From assembly GCA_965221455.1 (NCBI GenBank), contig OZ244890.1, forward strand, positions 2,418,001 through 2,482,000: a stretch of 64,000 bases of DNA. Reading direction: 5' to 3'. Source of the stretch: SMWN01 sp965221455. GTDB lineage: Bacteria; Pseudomonadota; Gammaproteobacteria; Eutrophobiales; Eutrophobiaceae. Of this stretch, positions 1 to 7,289 are shown in pieces. The notes under the pieces were generated by a model. That model made no database searches. It was not told the DNA's origin and was given only the letters and a program-made list of their open reading frames with translations. Numbering within the stretch: position 1 is the first letter of the stretch; the number at the start of each line of letters is the position of its first letter. Made by a program: the position numbers and the translations under genes.

Positions 1-2094
1 CCGGGCGTGACCATGAGTGCGACCGCGCTGGCGGTCTTTGAAGGCGGGACCGGCGAGTATACGCTGCGCTTGAATAACCAACCGAGCCACGCTGTGACGA
101 TTAGCGTGACCAGTGACAATACTGCGGTGACCGTGACCTCACCACTGACCTTTACCACAGTCAATTGGAATGCCGCCCAAACCGTGACCGTGACGGCTGT
201 TGAGGACACGAATACGAGCAGCGAAAGCGTGCAACTGAGTCATGCGCTGAGCAGCAGCGATACGCTTTATGCCGCGGTGAACCCGCCCGCCGTGACCGTG
301 CGTGTCACGGATAACGACGCGGCAGGTATCGTCGTGAGTACGCCCGCGCTGGTGCTCAATGAGGGCGGGACTAGCGAGTTTACGGTGAGGTTGGCGACCG
401 AACCGACAGGGGGTTTTTTGCAAATTGTCATATCAAACACAAGTGTGACGCTGACTCCGTCTACCTCGTCCAGGCCGACCAATACCGTCTTGGAATTTAC
501 CATGACCAACTGGGACGCGCCGCAGACGCTAACGGCGACCGCTGTTGAGGATGACGATACAGATGATGAGACGGATTCATTGAGAATGACATTAATTGAT
601 AATAGATTTAATACCCTTGCCACTCTAGCCATCGCCATCACCATAACAGATAACGATACGGCGGGTTTTACGCTGAGTTCGACCACGTTGACCGTGACTG
701 AGGGGCTCACGGCGAGCTATACCATCCGGCTGGGTACCCGACCGTCGGCGACCGTGAGCATTCTGCCGCAAACGTTCAATGCCGATGTGGCGACGGTGAG
801 TCCGGCGACCCCGTCCAGCCTGGACTTCACCACGAGACAACTGGAACATGCCGCAGACGGTGACGGTAATGGGTGTTGAGGACGCTGATACAAACCACGA
901 GAGCGTGCAACTGACCCATGCGGTGCGCAGCAGCGATGCGACCTATGCCGCGCTGACCCCGTCCGTCCGTGACCGTAGGTGTCACGGATAACGACACGCC
1001 GGGCGTGACCGTGAGTCCGAACGTGCTGGCGGTCAATGAAGGTGAGACTGGCGAGTATCGCTTAAGCCTGTCTACCCTGCCGACGGCACCGGTGACGATT
1101 GCCGTGAGCAATCCCGATGCCAGTGCGGTGACCCTCAGTGCCACCTCACTGACGTTTACCACAGACAACTGGAACAGTGTCCAGATGGTGACCGTGAGTG
1201 GTGTTGAAGACACAGATGCGGACCACGAGACCGTGCAACTCACAGTACCATACGGCGACGATAAGCGGTGACAGATGAGACGGCGGGCGTGACGTGATGA
1301 CCACGTGGCGAGTATACGCTGCGGTTGAATACCCCACCGGCCAGCGTGACGATAGACTCCGTCGCTGTGACCTTGAATGATAACGACGAGACCGTGCAAC
1401 TCACACATACCGGCCAGGCGTGCTGCCGTGACGTGAGTACCACGACAGGCTGACAGTCCATGTCCATGAGCGTGGTGGGACTGGCATGTATACACTGCGC
1501 CTGAATACCCCACCGACGGAAGCGGTGACGATTAGCGTGACCCATTCCAATGCCGCTGCTGCGACGGTGAGTCCCACCTCACTGATGTTTAGCGCCACCG
1601 ACTGGAATACCGCCAAAACCATCACCGTGACGGGAGTGGAAGACGCTGATACAGACGACGAGACCGTGCAACTCACGCATACGGTGACCAGTACCGACAC
1701 CAACTATCGTACCGTCACGGCGGCCACCGTAACCGTGACGGTGACGGAGATGGCGGCGGTGAGTCTTGATGTGGATGGCAGCGGCGGTGATCCCAACCAG
1801 AGTGACGGACTCTTGCTGGGCCGCTACCTGTTTGGTATCCGTGATGCGGCGGGCTTGCTTGATACGATTCCGGGGAGTCCCTCGTTCAATGCGGTCACGA
1901 CGAATATTGCGGGGGCTTTCGCCAGCGGTCGTCTTGATGTGGATGGCAGCGGCGGTGATCCCAACCAGAGTGACGGACTCTTGCTGGGCCGCTACCTGTT
2001 TGGTATTCGCGACGCGGTGGGCTTGCTTGATACCATCCCGGGCAATCCATCGTTCAATGCGGTCAGGACGAATATCGAGGCACTCTTGCGGTAG
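1..2094 (+). pseudogene. Calx-beta-like repeat surface protein, 3' part, frameshifted
   Basis: The open frame enters from the left edge, so this is the C-terminal part of a much longer gene. It encodes tandem units of about 100 residues with the recurring pattern VTDND..G..V...L.VNEG.T..Y.L.L...P, LTFTT.NWN..QTVTV and VEDxDT, as in Calx-beta/Ig-like repeats of large secreted adhesins. The frame breaks near 830 (one extra base before the GACAACTGG of an NWN motif), again near 966, and is lost between about 1271 and 1480, where a unit is shortened and scrambled. It resumes at about 1486 in the first frame and ends in two calcium-loop segments. The role would have been surface adhesion or matrix binding (inference). 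With three or more breaks I call it a pseudogene, although assembly indels in repeats are an alternative. Confidence 0.7.
1765..2094 (+). repeat. Tandem 168-bp duplication encoding dockerin-like calcium loops
   Basis: Two copies of a 56-residue segment start at 1765 and 1933. Each reads LDVDGSGGDPNQSDGLLLGR followed by YLFGIRD and a conserved IPG.PSFNAV tail. The DxDGSG...D spacing is the EF-hand/dockerin calcium loop, and DGLL..RYLFG is a signature seen at the C termini of large gammaproteobacterial exported proteins. The copies differ at only a few bases, so the duplication is recent or homogenised. It lies at the end of the decayed surface protein. The second copy ends in a TAG stop. Confidence 0.8.
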
Positions 2095-2189
2095 TGGCCG
2101 CATGGACAGCATGGACGCTCACTGCACAGGCTTTTTTTCCCACGCATGTGCATGGCTAAACTCGGGAAAGCTGAGGCACAGGCACTAAC

Positions 2190-2238
2190 AACCCCCTCCC
2201 CCCTGCGGGGTACTCCCCCTTGGCAGGGGGAGAGCTTT
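2190..2238 (+). repeat. C-rich dispersed repeat, copy 1
   Basis: A 49-bp C-rich element built on CCCCCT...GCGGGGTACTCC...GGCAGGGGGAGAGC. A near-identical copy lies at 3319-3366. The short G/C blocks are self-complementary, so it could fold as a hairpin. It is noncoding and belongs to the repeat cluster around the IS remnants. Confidence 0.7.
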
Positions 2239-2253
2239 TAGGGCGGGAAATGC

Positions 2254-2330
2254 TTTTACTGTCACTCAACTTTGCCAGCTACTTAACTCCCCTCCTTGTC
2301 AAGGAGGGGTGCCCCGCAGGGGCGGGGTGG
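2254..2330 (+). repeat. 77-bp direct repeat, left copy
   Basis: Starts TTTTACTGTCACTCAACTTT and ends in a palindromic core CCCCTCCTTGTCAAGGAGGGG plus a GC-rich tail. The right copy is at 4975-5051 with only a few changes. The two copies flank the whole nested IS region at a distance of 2.7 kb in direct orientation, so recombination between them could excise it. Confidence 0.8.
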
Positions 2331-2367
2331 CTGTTTTTCAAGCTCCGCGCTTCCTGCACCACTACCC

Positions 2368-2451
2368 CGTCATTCCCGCGCAAGCGGGAATCTATAAGAC
2401 GCAAAAAAATACACAACTTCTGCGAGGACATACTTTTTCGCGGGAATGACG
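2368..2451. repeat. Palindromic CGTCATTCCCGC-type repeat
   Basis: CGTCATTCCCGCG at 2368-2380 is matched by its reverse complement at 2439-2451, with an inner hairpin CCCGCGCAAGCGGG. Related hairpins ending in GGGAATGACG or GGGGATGACG occur at about 3404-3430 and 4951-4974. This is a REP-like dispersed family, and no gene is present. Confidence 0.7.
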
Positions 2452-2541
2452 ATGTTCAGTCATTTTATTAAGCGGCTTTTCTTTCCACCCATGTGCACTA
2501 AAATGTGGTCAGGTATTTCCGTACCAGTCGATAGGTTGTTT

Positions 2542-2965
2542 TCATGCGATTTGTTTCTCAGCGTCAACCGGTGTTAGATACACAATATAGCGATGCTCCT
2601 TATGATGATTGTGATATTTGATATATTGCATAATGTCGTGTTCAGCTTGTGCGTAAGATGAATAGAAGGTCTTCGGCATCCATGCCGATTTAAAACTTCT
2701 AAAACAGCGTTCCATTGGGGCATTGTCCCAACAGTTACCTCGATGGCTCATACTCTGCTTGATATGATATCGCCAAAGCAGTTGCTGAAAAGCACGGCTG
2801 GTGTAATGAGTTCCCTGGTCAGAGTGATACATCAATCCCCTGGGTTTAGCTCTGGATTCATAGGCAATACGCAGGGCATACAAATCCATGACCAGGGCTA
2901 AATACAGCCACCGTGTCCCGACCCGGACATACGTCACCACACCCAACCTGGTTGGGACGTTGCAC
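2542..2965 (-). pseudogene. IS3-family transposase OrfB, C-terminal remnant
   Basis: Encodes the C-terminal half of a DDE integrase-core transposase: RPNQVGCGDV, then (other frame) YLALVMDLYAL, YHSDQGTHYTS, and NCWDNAPMERCFRSFKS with the catalytic Glu. Compared with the family, the N terminus is missing, a frame break lies near 2938 (lost bases between GDV and TYV), and about 25 residues are deleted after MDLYA. The protein cannot be active. It belongs to the same old element as the orfA fragment near 4800. Confidence 0.85.
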
Positions 2966-2990
2966 CGTGGATTGCGTGACGATCAGCACC

Positions 2991-3210
2991 GTCATTGCGA
3001 GCAAAGCGAAGCAATCCAGATTAAACAATATCTTCATATAAATTGTTCCATTCCGGATTGTGTTTTTCAATCAGGGCAGGTTTCTTTTTGCGGGAGTCAG
3101 CTTTAATTTATTTTTCTCTGGCAATGGCATTTTGCATATCTTCAAATATTTCAAGGTATCCTGACTTATCTTTAAAGTTTACTGGATTGCTTCGCTTTGC
3201 TCGCAATGAC
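2991..3210. mobile_element. GIY-YIG cassette with perfect 29-bp terminal inverted repeats
   Basis: GTCATTGCGAGCAAAGCGAA plus GCAATCCAG at 2991-3019 is exactly reverse-complementary to 3182-3210. The 162 bp between them encode, on the minus strand, the C terminus of a GIY-YIG nuclease-like protein whose stop codon abuts the left repeat. The unit sits inside the IS3 orfB remnant. The layout suggests a small repeat-bounded element, here reduced to its ends and a gene tail. Confidence 0.65.
3021..3177 (-). pseudogene. GIY-YIG family endonuclease-like protein, C-terminal remnant
   Basis: The minus strand reads GYLEIFEDMQNAIAREK, then a TAA where the family has Gln, then IKADSRKKKPALIEK and NPEWNNLYEDIV-stop. 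This is the typical tail of short UPF0213/YhbQ-like GIY-YIG proteins (…AI.REKQIK…R.KK..LIE..NPEW.DLY.DI). The catalytic N-terminal GIY and YIG motifs are absent, so it is truncated as well as nonsense-mutated. It is bounded by the 29-bp inverted repeats. Confidence 0.75.
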
Positions 3211-3318
3211 GGCAGGGGTTGATGCTTTCAGGCGGTCACATGGAATGCTGGAAGCTGGTTGCGGTAATGTCTGTATTGTTTGTGGTGATGTTGTAAGTCG
3301 TCATTCCCTCCCCCCTGC

Positions 3319-3366
3319 AACCCCCTCCCCCTGCGGGGTACTCCCCCCTGGCAGGGGGAGAGCTTT
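3319..3366 (+). repeat. C-rich dispersed repeat, copy 2
   Basis: Second copy of the element at 2190-2238, one base shorter in the first C-run. It lies between the GIY-YIG cassette and the IS407-group element. The rest of 3211-3572 shows no credible gene, only a further TTCCTGC..GCAGGAATGACG hairpin near 3404-3430. Confidence 0.7.
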
Positions 3367-3587
3367 AGCGAAGCAATTCAGACGAGTTGCAATCAGCACC
3401 TGGATTCCTGCTTCCGCAGGAATGACGAGGTGACTGTTGCGATAAGCCCTGCTGGCTACTGACAATCATCGCCGTCACTTTGACGATAGTGCGTGCTTAA
3501 TTGCTCAACTGGACAGGCTTCTTTGATGCTGTAGTCCTGTGACAAGCCCAAGATTTCTGCACCATTTTCAAAGTTAGGGTTTCTGGT

Positions 3588-4436
3588 TTAAGCAACTTTT
3601 TGTTGTCTGTTTTCTTGCTCCCAGCGTTCCCTGAATAGCTGTGGTGTTAAACCTTTCAGCGACCCATGGGGACGGTAGGTATTATACGCTTCCACCCATT
3701 GATGAATTATCATGGTAGCTTCACGGAGCGACCGGAATTGCCATTTGTTCAGGCAATCATCCCTGAAGATACCGTTGTAACTTTCGTTATAGCCGTTCTG
3801 CCAGGGACTACCGGGTTCAATGAAATGCGCCCGCACACCTGATTCAGATAAGAGTCCCCGCACTACCCTGGCCAGAAATTCGCTGCCGTTGTCGCTGCGT
3901 ATAAACTCCGGCTGACCATGCAAGGCAAATAACCGCCGTAATTCCTGTTTCACATCACCCGAGGTAAACGAACAACGTGGAGCAACGGCATACGATTCCC
4001 GGGTAAATTCATCCACCACGGTCAGGATTTTCACCCGCCTACCACATTCAGTCGCATCCATGACAAAATCATAAGCCCACACATGACTGGGATACTTTGC
4101 CTGTAGTAACGGCGCATCTGTTCCCAAATACCGCTTTTTACGCTGCTTCCTGCGTACCTGCAGCCCTTCACGTTGACGGATTAACCGCACCCGCTCCCGA
4201 CCAATCTGCGCCCCATCCAACTTCATCCGCTCATGAACCTTCCGATACCCCCAGCGAGCCTGATGCTCCGAGAGTTCAATGACTCGCTGCTCCTTGTCAC
4301 ACAGCGACCTTGACCGTTTCAGACTCCGCTTCGTGTTCCGGTTCAGTCTCAACACCTTACATACCCGACGTTCACTCACCCGGTAAGCTTCCCACAGATA
4401 TTCAGTCGCATGAGCCTTGTCAGATGGGGCTACCAT
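3588..4436 (-). CDS. IS407-group transposase OrfB (DDE integrase core)
   Basis: A 282-residue protein with an N-terminal HTH_21-like segment (YRVSERRVCKVLRLNR) and an rve integrase core: VWAYDFVMD gives the first Asp, FIRSDNGSEF the second, and PWQNGYNESYNGIFRDDCLN the Glu. The end HGSLKGLTPQLF is the usual …P H.SL...TP. tail. It is normally made as an OrfAB fusion by -1 slippage rather than from its own ATG. Length matches the family. It cuts and joins the element's ends. Confidence 0.9.
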   Translation of the reverse strand: MVAPSDKAHATEYLWEAYRVSERRVCKVLRLNRNTKRSLKRSRSLCDKEQRVIELSEHQARWGYRKVHERMKLDGAQIGRERVRLIRQREGLQVRRKQRKKRYLGTDAPLLQAKYPSHVWAYDFVMDATECGRRVKILTVVDEFTRESYAVAPRCSFTSGDVKQELRRLFALHGQPEFIRSDNGSEFLARVVRGLLSESGVRAHFIEPGSPWQNGYNESYNGIFRDDCLNKWQFRSLREATMIIHQWVEAYNTYRPHGSLKGLTPQLFRERWEQENRQQKVA

Positions 4437-4693
4437 TTTTTTGCATTCACATCCTGCAACATCCGGATATCAAGAGCCTGTTCTGCCACCATCTTCTTCA
4501 ACTCGCTGTTTTCCTTCTCCAAGCCCTTCAGACGTCTGGCTTGTGAGATATCCATCCCCCCATACTTGTTACGCCAGCGATAAAAACTCTGCTCCGTAAT
4601 ATTGTGTTTGCGGCACACATCACGAGTATTCCTTGACTGCTCCGCTTCATGCAGAATCCGAATAATCTGTTCTTCAGTAAATCGTTTCTTCAT
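4430..4693 (-). CDS. IS407-group OrfA (HTH DNA-binding protein)
   Basis: An 87-residue protein MKKRFTEEQIIRILHEAEQS… with a helix-turn-helix (RDVCRKHNITEQSFYRWRNKYG) and a leucine-zipper-like tail LKGLEKENSELKKMVAEQAL. This is the standard OrfA of the IS407 group, which binds the terminal repeats and supplies the N-terminal half of the fused transposase. The stop TAG overlaps the start of orfB. An AAGGAG-like site precedes the ATG (GAAGGAGTAACC). Confidence 0.92.
   Translation of the reverse strand: MKKRFTEEQIIRILHEAEQSRNTRDVCRKHNITEQSFYRWRNKYGGMDISQARRLKGLEKENSELKKMVAEQALDIRMLQDVNAKKW
4436..4442 (-). promoter_or_regulatory. A7 slippery heptamer for -1 programmed frameshift
   Basis: On the minus strand the end of orfA reads GCA AAA AAA TGG TAG. 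The A-AAA-AAA run lets ribosomes slip back one base into the orfB frame (…AAA ATG GTA GCC…). This is the classic IS3-family arrangement. I did not establish a stimulatory structure downstream. Confidence 0.75.
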
Positions 4694-4774
4694 TGGTTAC
4701 TCCTTCGTGTTGGAGAAACCCTAACATAATCTCTGGTGCAATTATCGCAGGGCGATCCACCTGGTCTACTACCA

Positions 4775-4830
4775 GACAAGGCAGCATCTTGTTTAAACTC
4801 AGGTGTAAAGTGTTTTCGTTCTTTTGTCAT
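4775..4830 (-). pseudogene. IS3-family OrfA, N-terminal remnant
   Basis: The minus strand encodes MTKERKHFTPEFKQDAAL and then loses similarity. This is the beginning of an IS3-type OrfA normally continuing LVLDQGY. The ATG is preceded by GGAGG (CATGGAGGTACGGCTC). Its orientation and the terminal repeat at 4893-4872 link it to the orfB tail at 2542-2965 as the two ends of one split element. Confidence 0.65.
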
Positions 4831-4974
4831 GAGCCGTACCTCCATGAGTATGTGATTTCATCACCTATCACCTAGTACGGATTTATTAGACCACTACACT
4901 ACTAAACTCAGGAAAGCGTAAGGCAGGCACCAGGCCTTCGTTTTTCTGGTTCCCCGCTTTCGCGGGGATGACGA

Positions 4975-5051
4975 TTTTACTGTCACTCAACTTTGCCAGC
5001 TAACTCACTCCCCTCCTTGTCAAGGAGGGGTGCCCCGCAGGGGCGGGGTGG
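4975..5051 (+). repeat. 77-bp direct repeat, right copy
   Basis: Matches 2254-2330 apart from a few bases, in the same orientation. The stretch just before it (from about 4911, AAACTCAGGAAAGC) also resembles 2158-2187, so the duplicated unit may be longer than 77 bp with different inserts between the shared blocks. Confidence 0.8.
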
Positions 5052-5119
5052 TTGAGCATTGCACATCACAGGTACCGGCAACAGCGCGTATATTTTCTCA
5101 GGCGACCGGCGGACGATAA

Positions 5120-5296
5120 TCATTTTATGAAATCACTCCCGGTGAGTGGTTCGGGTTTTGGGAGGCAGGTCAGTATGATAATGTGGTTGCTGACTACAAG
5201 GCTAAATACGCGGGAGGAAAAATAGTGCTGAACGAGAAATGCTTGCGCGGCGATATCGGGCTGCCGGATCTGCATGTAAACACCGATGAAAACTAA
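5120..5296 (+). pseudogene. C-terminal fragment of an unrecognised protein
   Basis: An open stretch without a start codon encodes ITPGEWFGFWEAGQYDNVVA, then DYKAKYAGGKIVLNEKC and GDIGLPDLHVNTDEN before TAA. The composition looks like real coding sequence. Its stop overlaps the ATG of the next gene by 11 bp, as in a coupled operon. Everything upstream is replaced by repeats, so the 5' part was probably lost by rearrangement. I do not recognise the family. Confidence 0.4.
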
Positions 5297-6191
5297 AACC
5301 CGGATGGCGCTAATGTTAGGGACGCTGATGTTAGGCGCATTTACTGCAACCGGCAGCGCCGCCGACATCTGGCGGGCGCGGGACGGCTGTCCCTTGATAA
5401 TCGCCCATCGCGGCGGCGGCGGTATCTTTCCCGAAAACACGCTTGCCGCCATGCGCGGGGCGGCGATGCTCGGCGTTGATGTTTTGGATATGGATGCGCG
5501 ACTGAGCAGTGACGGCGTGCTTGTCGCCTTTCACGACAAAACCCTCAACCGCACCACAAACGGCAGCGGCGAAGTTGCCGATTATCGTGCCGATGAGTTG
5601 GCGTTGCTCAACGCCGCAGCGCATTTTGTATCGCCGGACGGCAAAAGACACCCGGCGGAACCGATACCGCGCATTGCCGATATCCTGCGCGAGTTTGCTC
5701 CCGGCGATTTGCTTTTTGTCATTGAAATAAAAAACCGCGGCGACAAAGGCAAACTCGCGGCGCAAAAACTTGCCGCCATCATCGGCAAACTGAATCTGCA
5801 TCAGCGCGTGATTGTCGGCAGTTTTGACGGCGCACCTTTGGACGAATACCGCAGAGCATTGCCGTCCGCAGCGACTTCGGCATCGCAAGCAGAAGCGGCG
5901 AAGATTATTCTTCTCGGCGGTTTGTATGCGCCGCCGCTTGCCGCTTTGCAACTGCCGCCGTCTTTTGCCGGCCTGGATCTGGCGAGCAAAACCGCCGTCG
6001 CCAGGTTTCAATCACGCGGCTACGCCGTCCATTACTGGACCATCAACGATACGGCGCAAATGGCGCAACTTGCCGCCGACGGCGCTGACGGCATTTTTAG
6101 CGATTATCCCAATATCCTGCGTGAAGTTTTGGCAAAGCGTGGTTATCAATTGCCGCCGCCTGAAGGCGATTTTAATGGTACGGGGATATAA
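5286..6191 (+). CDS. Secreted glycerophosphodiester phosphodiesterase
   Basis: A 301-residue GDPD-family TIM-barrel enzyme that hydrolyses glycerophosphodiesters to glycerol-3-phosphate and an alcohol. It starts with a signal peptide (MALMLGTLMLGAFTATGSAA). Active-site motifs are IIAHRGGGG (His41, Arg42), PENT (Glu50), DVLDMDARLSSDGVLVAFHD (metal-binding Asp and second His), FVIEIK and HYWTIND. The end DGIFSDYP is the usual closing strand. The signal peptide implies periplasmic action on lipid head groups. G+C is visibly higher than in the housekeeping part of the window, suggesting transfer. It overlaps the preceding fragment. Confidence 0.88.
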   Translation: MKTKTRMALMLGTLMLGAFTATGSAADIWRARDGCPLIIAHRGGGGIFPENTLAAMRGAAMLGVDVLDMDARLSSDGVLVAFHDKTLNRTTNGSGEVADYRADELALLNAAAHFVSPDGKRHPAEPIPRIADILREFAPGDLLFVIEIKNRGDKGKLAAQKLAAIIGKLNLHQRVIVGSFDGAPLDEYRRALPSAATSASQAEAAKIILLGGLYAPPLAALQLPPSFAGLDLASKTAVARFQSRGYAVHYWTINDTAQMAQLAADGADGIFSDYPNILREVLAKRGYQLPPPEGDFNGTGI

Positions 6192-7289
6192 CCATAGCGT
6201 CGGTCAGTGGCGAATAGCGAGTCTCATCAAATGATGAACTATCCCTAACAAGATCATGGGGCGGTTTCTGCCCAGGTCGAAGACGACCGGCACGACCGGA
6301 TTGCCTGCCCTACCCCAATGAAGATGTTGGGAATTTAGAGACGAAATAAGGCCTGATAAAAGCACAATAAAGAATGATGACGGTATCCTCGGGAATATGA
6401 GCAACCCTGGTATCCAGATGCCTGCCATGATTCAAGGACTGAACTTTTGCTGCGACGCCGCAGTATGGATATCTACTGCTAAAGTCACTCATTCCAGCAA
6501 GCAGGACGTTTAGCGCAGAACAGCCTGGATCATAACTGAACGTCTCCCGGGGCGACCGCTTGAACAACGTTTTGTTAGCCCTTAAATCACTTTCAACAGC
6601 GGATAAGTCAGGAATTTCAGGAGCTTGTGCATTATCATTGCACCAGATAGTTGTTATTGCCGGAATGAGTATTTGAATATGTGCAATTACCGTTATTACA
6701 AACGATGGCTGATCTGCGGGAAATAACGCAGTGCGGTTCTCAGCTGAAAAACATGAGGCTGATCGAAGTCATCAATGCTCCGGGTGTCGAAAGTATATGC
6801 AAAAGTACTGCGCTATAGACGGTGGTCGATATTGGTGAACCTACTGGAATTCAAACCGGATATCACAGTGTAAATAGCCATCGCTTCGATTCATCGCAAA
6901 ATACAAAATAACCTCTCATGTTCGTGCTCGGAGAATACATGCATATAATTATAATTTACTTTAAAATATAGTTTTAAATGACTAATTTATAAAATAAAAA
7001 TTATCATTAATAAGATACTTTAAAATATTTATGCATCGCACAATAGGATTCCCGATATAATGATTAACGTGCTCAAAAAATCCTGTTTCCCTCTGTCTGA
7101 CAATGCCTGCCAAACAGTCGCTGGTTTTGAAATATCCATAAAAGTGAATCGCCGGAACTCGTGTGTCGGACGGACAAGCGCATCTGCGTTATCGGACAAC
7201 GGCTTGGCAAACACATTCCATGTGCATTGCCAGCGCGATGATGAGATTGCGCGATTAACACGCCTTACGCTGAACGCTCAGCAAAAACA
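6192..7289 (+). other. Long region without a recognisable gene
   Basis: Only short frames without family features occur here on either strand. About 6940-7030 is very A+T-rich, with two copies of a TACTTTAAAATAT motif, and could hold a promoter for the next gene. The segment 7060-7289 is open on the plus strand, but its translation shows no domain and it runs into the next start. I read the whole stretch as decayed or noncoding DNA. Confidence 0.5.

Larger units (their letters stand above)
3573..4725 (-). mobile_element. IS3-family, IS407-group insertion sequence, apparently intact
   Basis: About 1.15 kb bounded by 12-bp perfect inverted repeats GTTAGGGTTTCT (3573-3584) and AGAAACCCTAAC (4714-4725). 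It carries orfA and orfB on the minus strand in overlapping frames joined by an A7 slippery site. Both frames are full length and retain their motifs, so transposition competence is plausible. The immediately flanking bases do not form a matching target duplication, which hints at recombination between copies or an older insertion. It is inserted within the older IS3 remnant. Confidence 0.85.
2506..4893 (-). mobile_element. Old IS3-family element, interrupted (nested insertions)
   Basis: Imperfect terminal inverted repeats can be read at 2506-2527 (TGGTC...CCGTACCAG) and, on the other strand, at 4893-4872 (TGGTC...CCGTACTAG). Just inside the right end is the start of an IS3-type orfA, and just inside the left end the last third of the matching orfB, both on the minus strand. 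The inside has been replaced by a GIY-YIG cassette, C-rich repeats and a complete IS407-group element. No clear target duplication flanks the ends. The element is dead and serves as a landing site for other elements. Confidence 0.7.

Noticed and set aside
2220..2471. Plus-strand frame through the repeat cluster
   Set aside because: Consists entirely of dispersed and palindromic repeats.
2396..3430. Possible CRISPR array from the repeated GTCATT…/GGGAATGACG motifs
   Set aside because: Copies are palindromic, irregularly spaced and in both orientations, with no constant spacer length and no cas genes nearby.
5331..6011. Long minus-strand frame opposite the GDPD gene
   Set aside because: Shadow of the G+C-rich GDPD gene; the plus strand has all GDPD motifs.
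6204..6567. Two minus-strand frames in the long gap after the GDPD gene
   Set aside because: No ribosome-binding sites, no domain features and mixed composition; read as noncoding.
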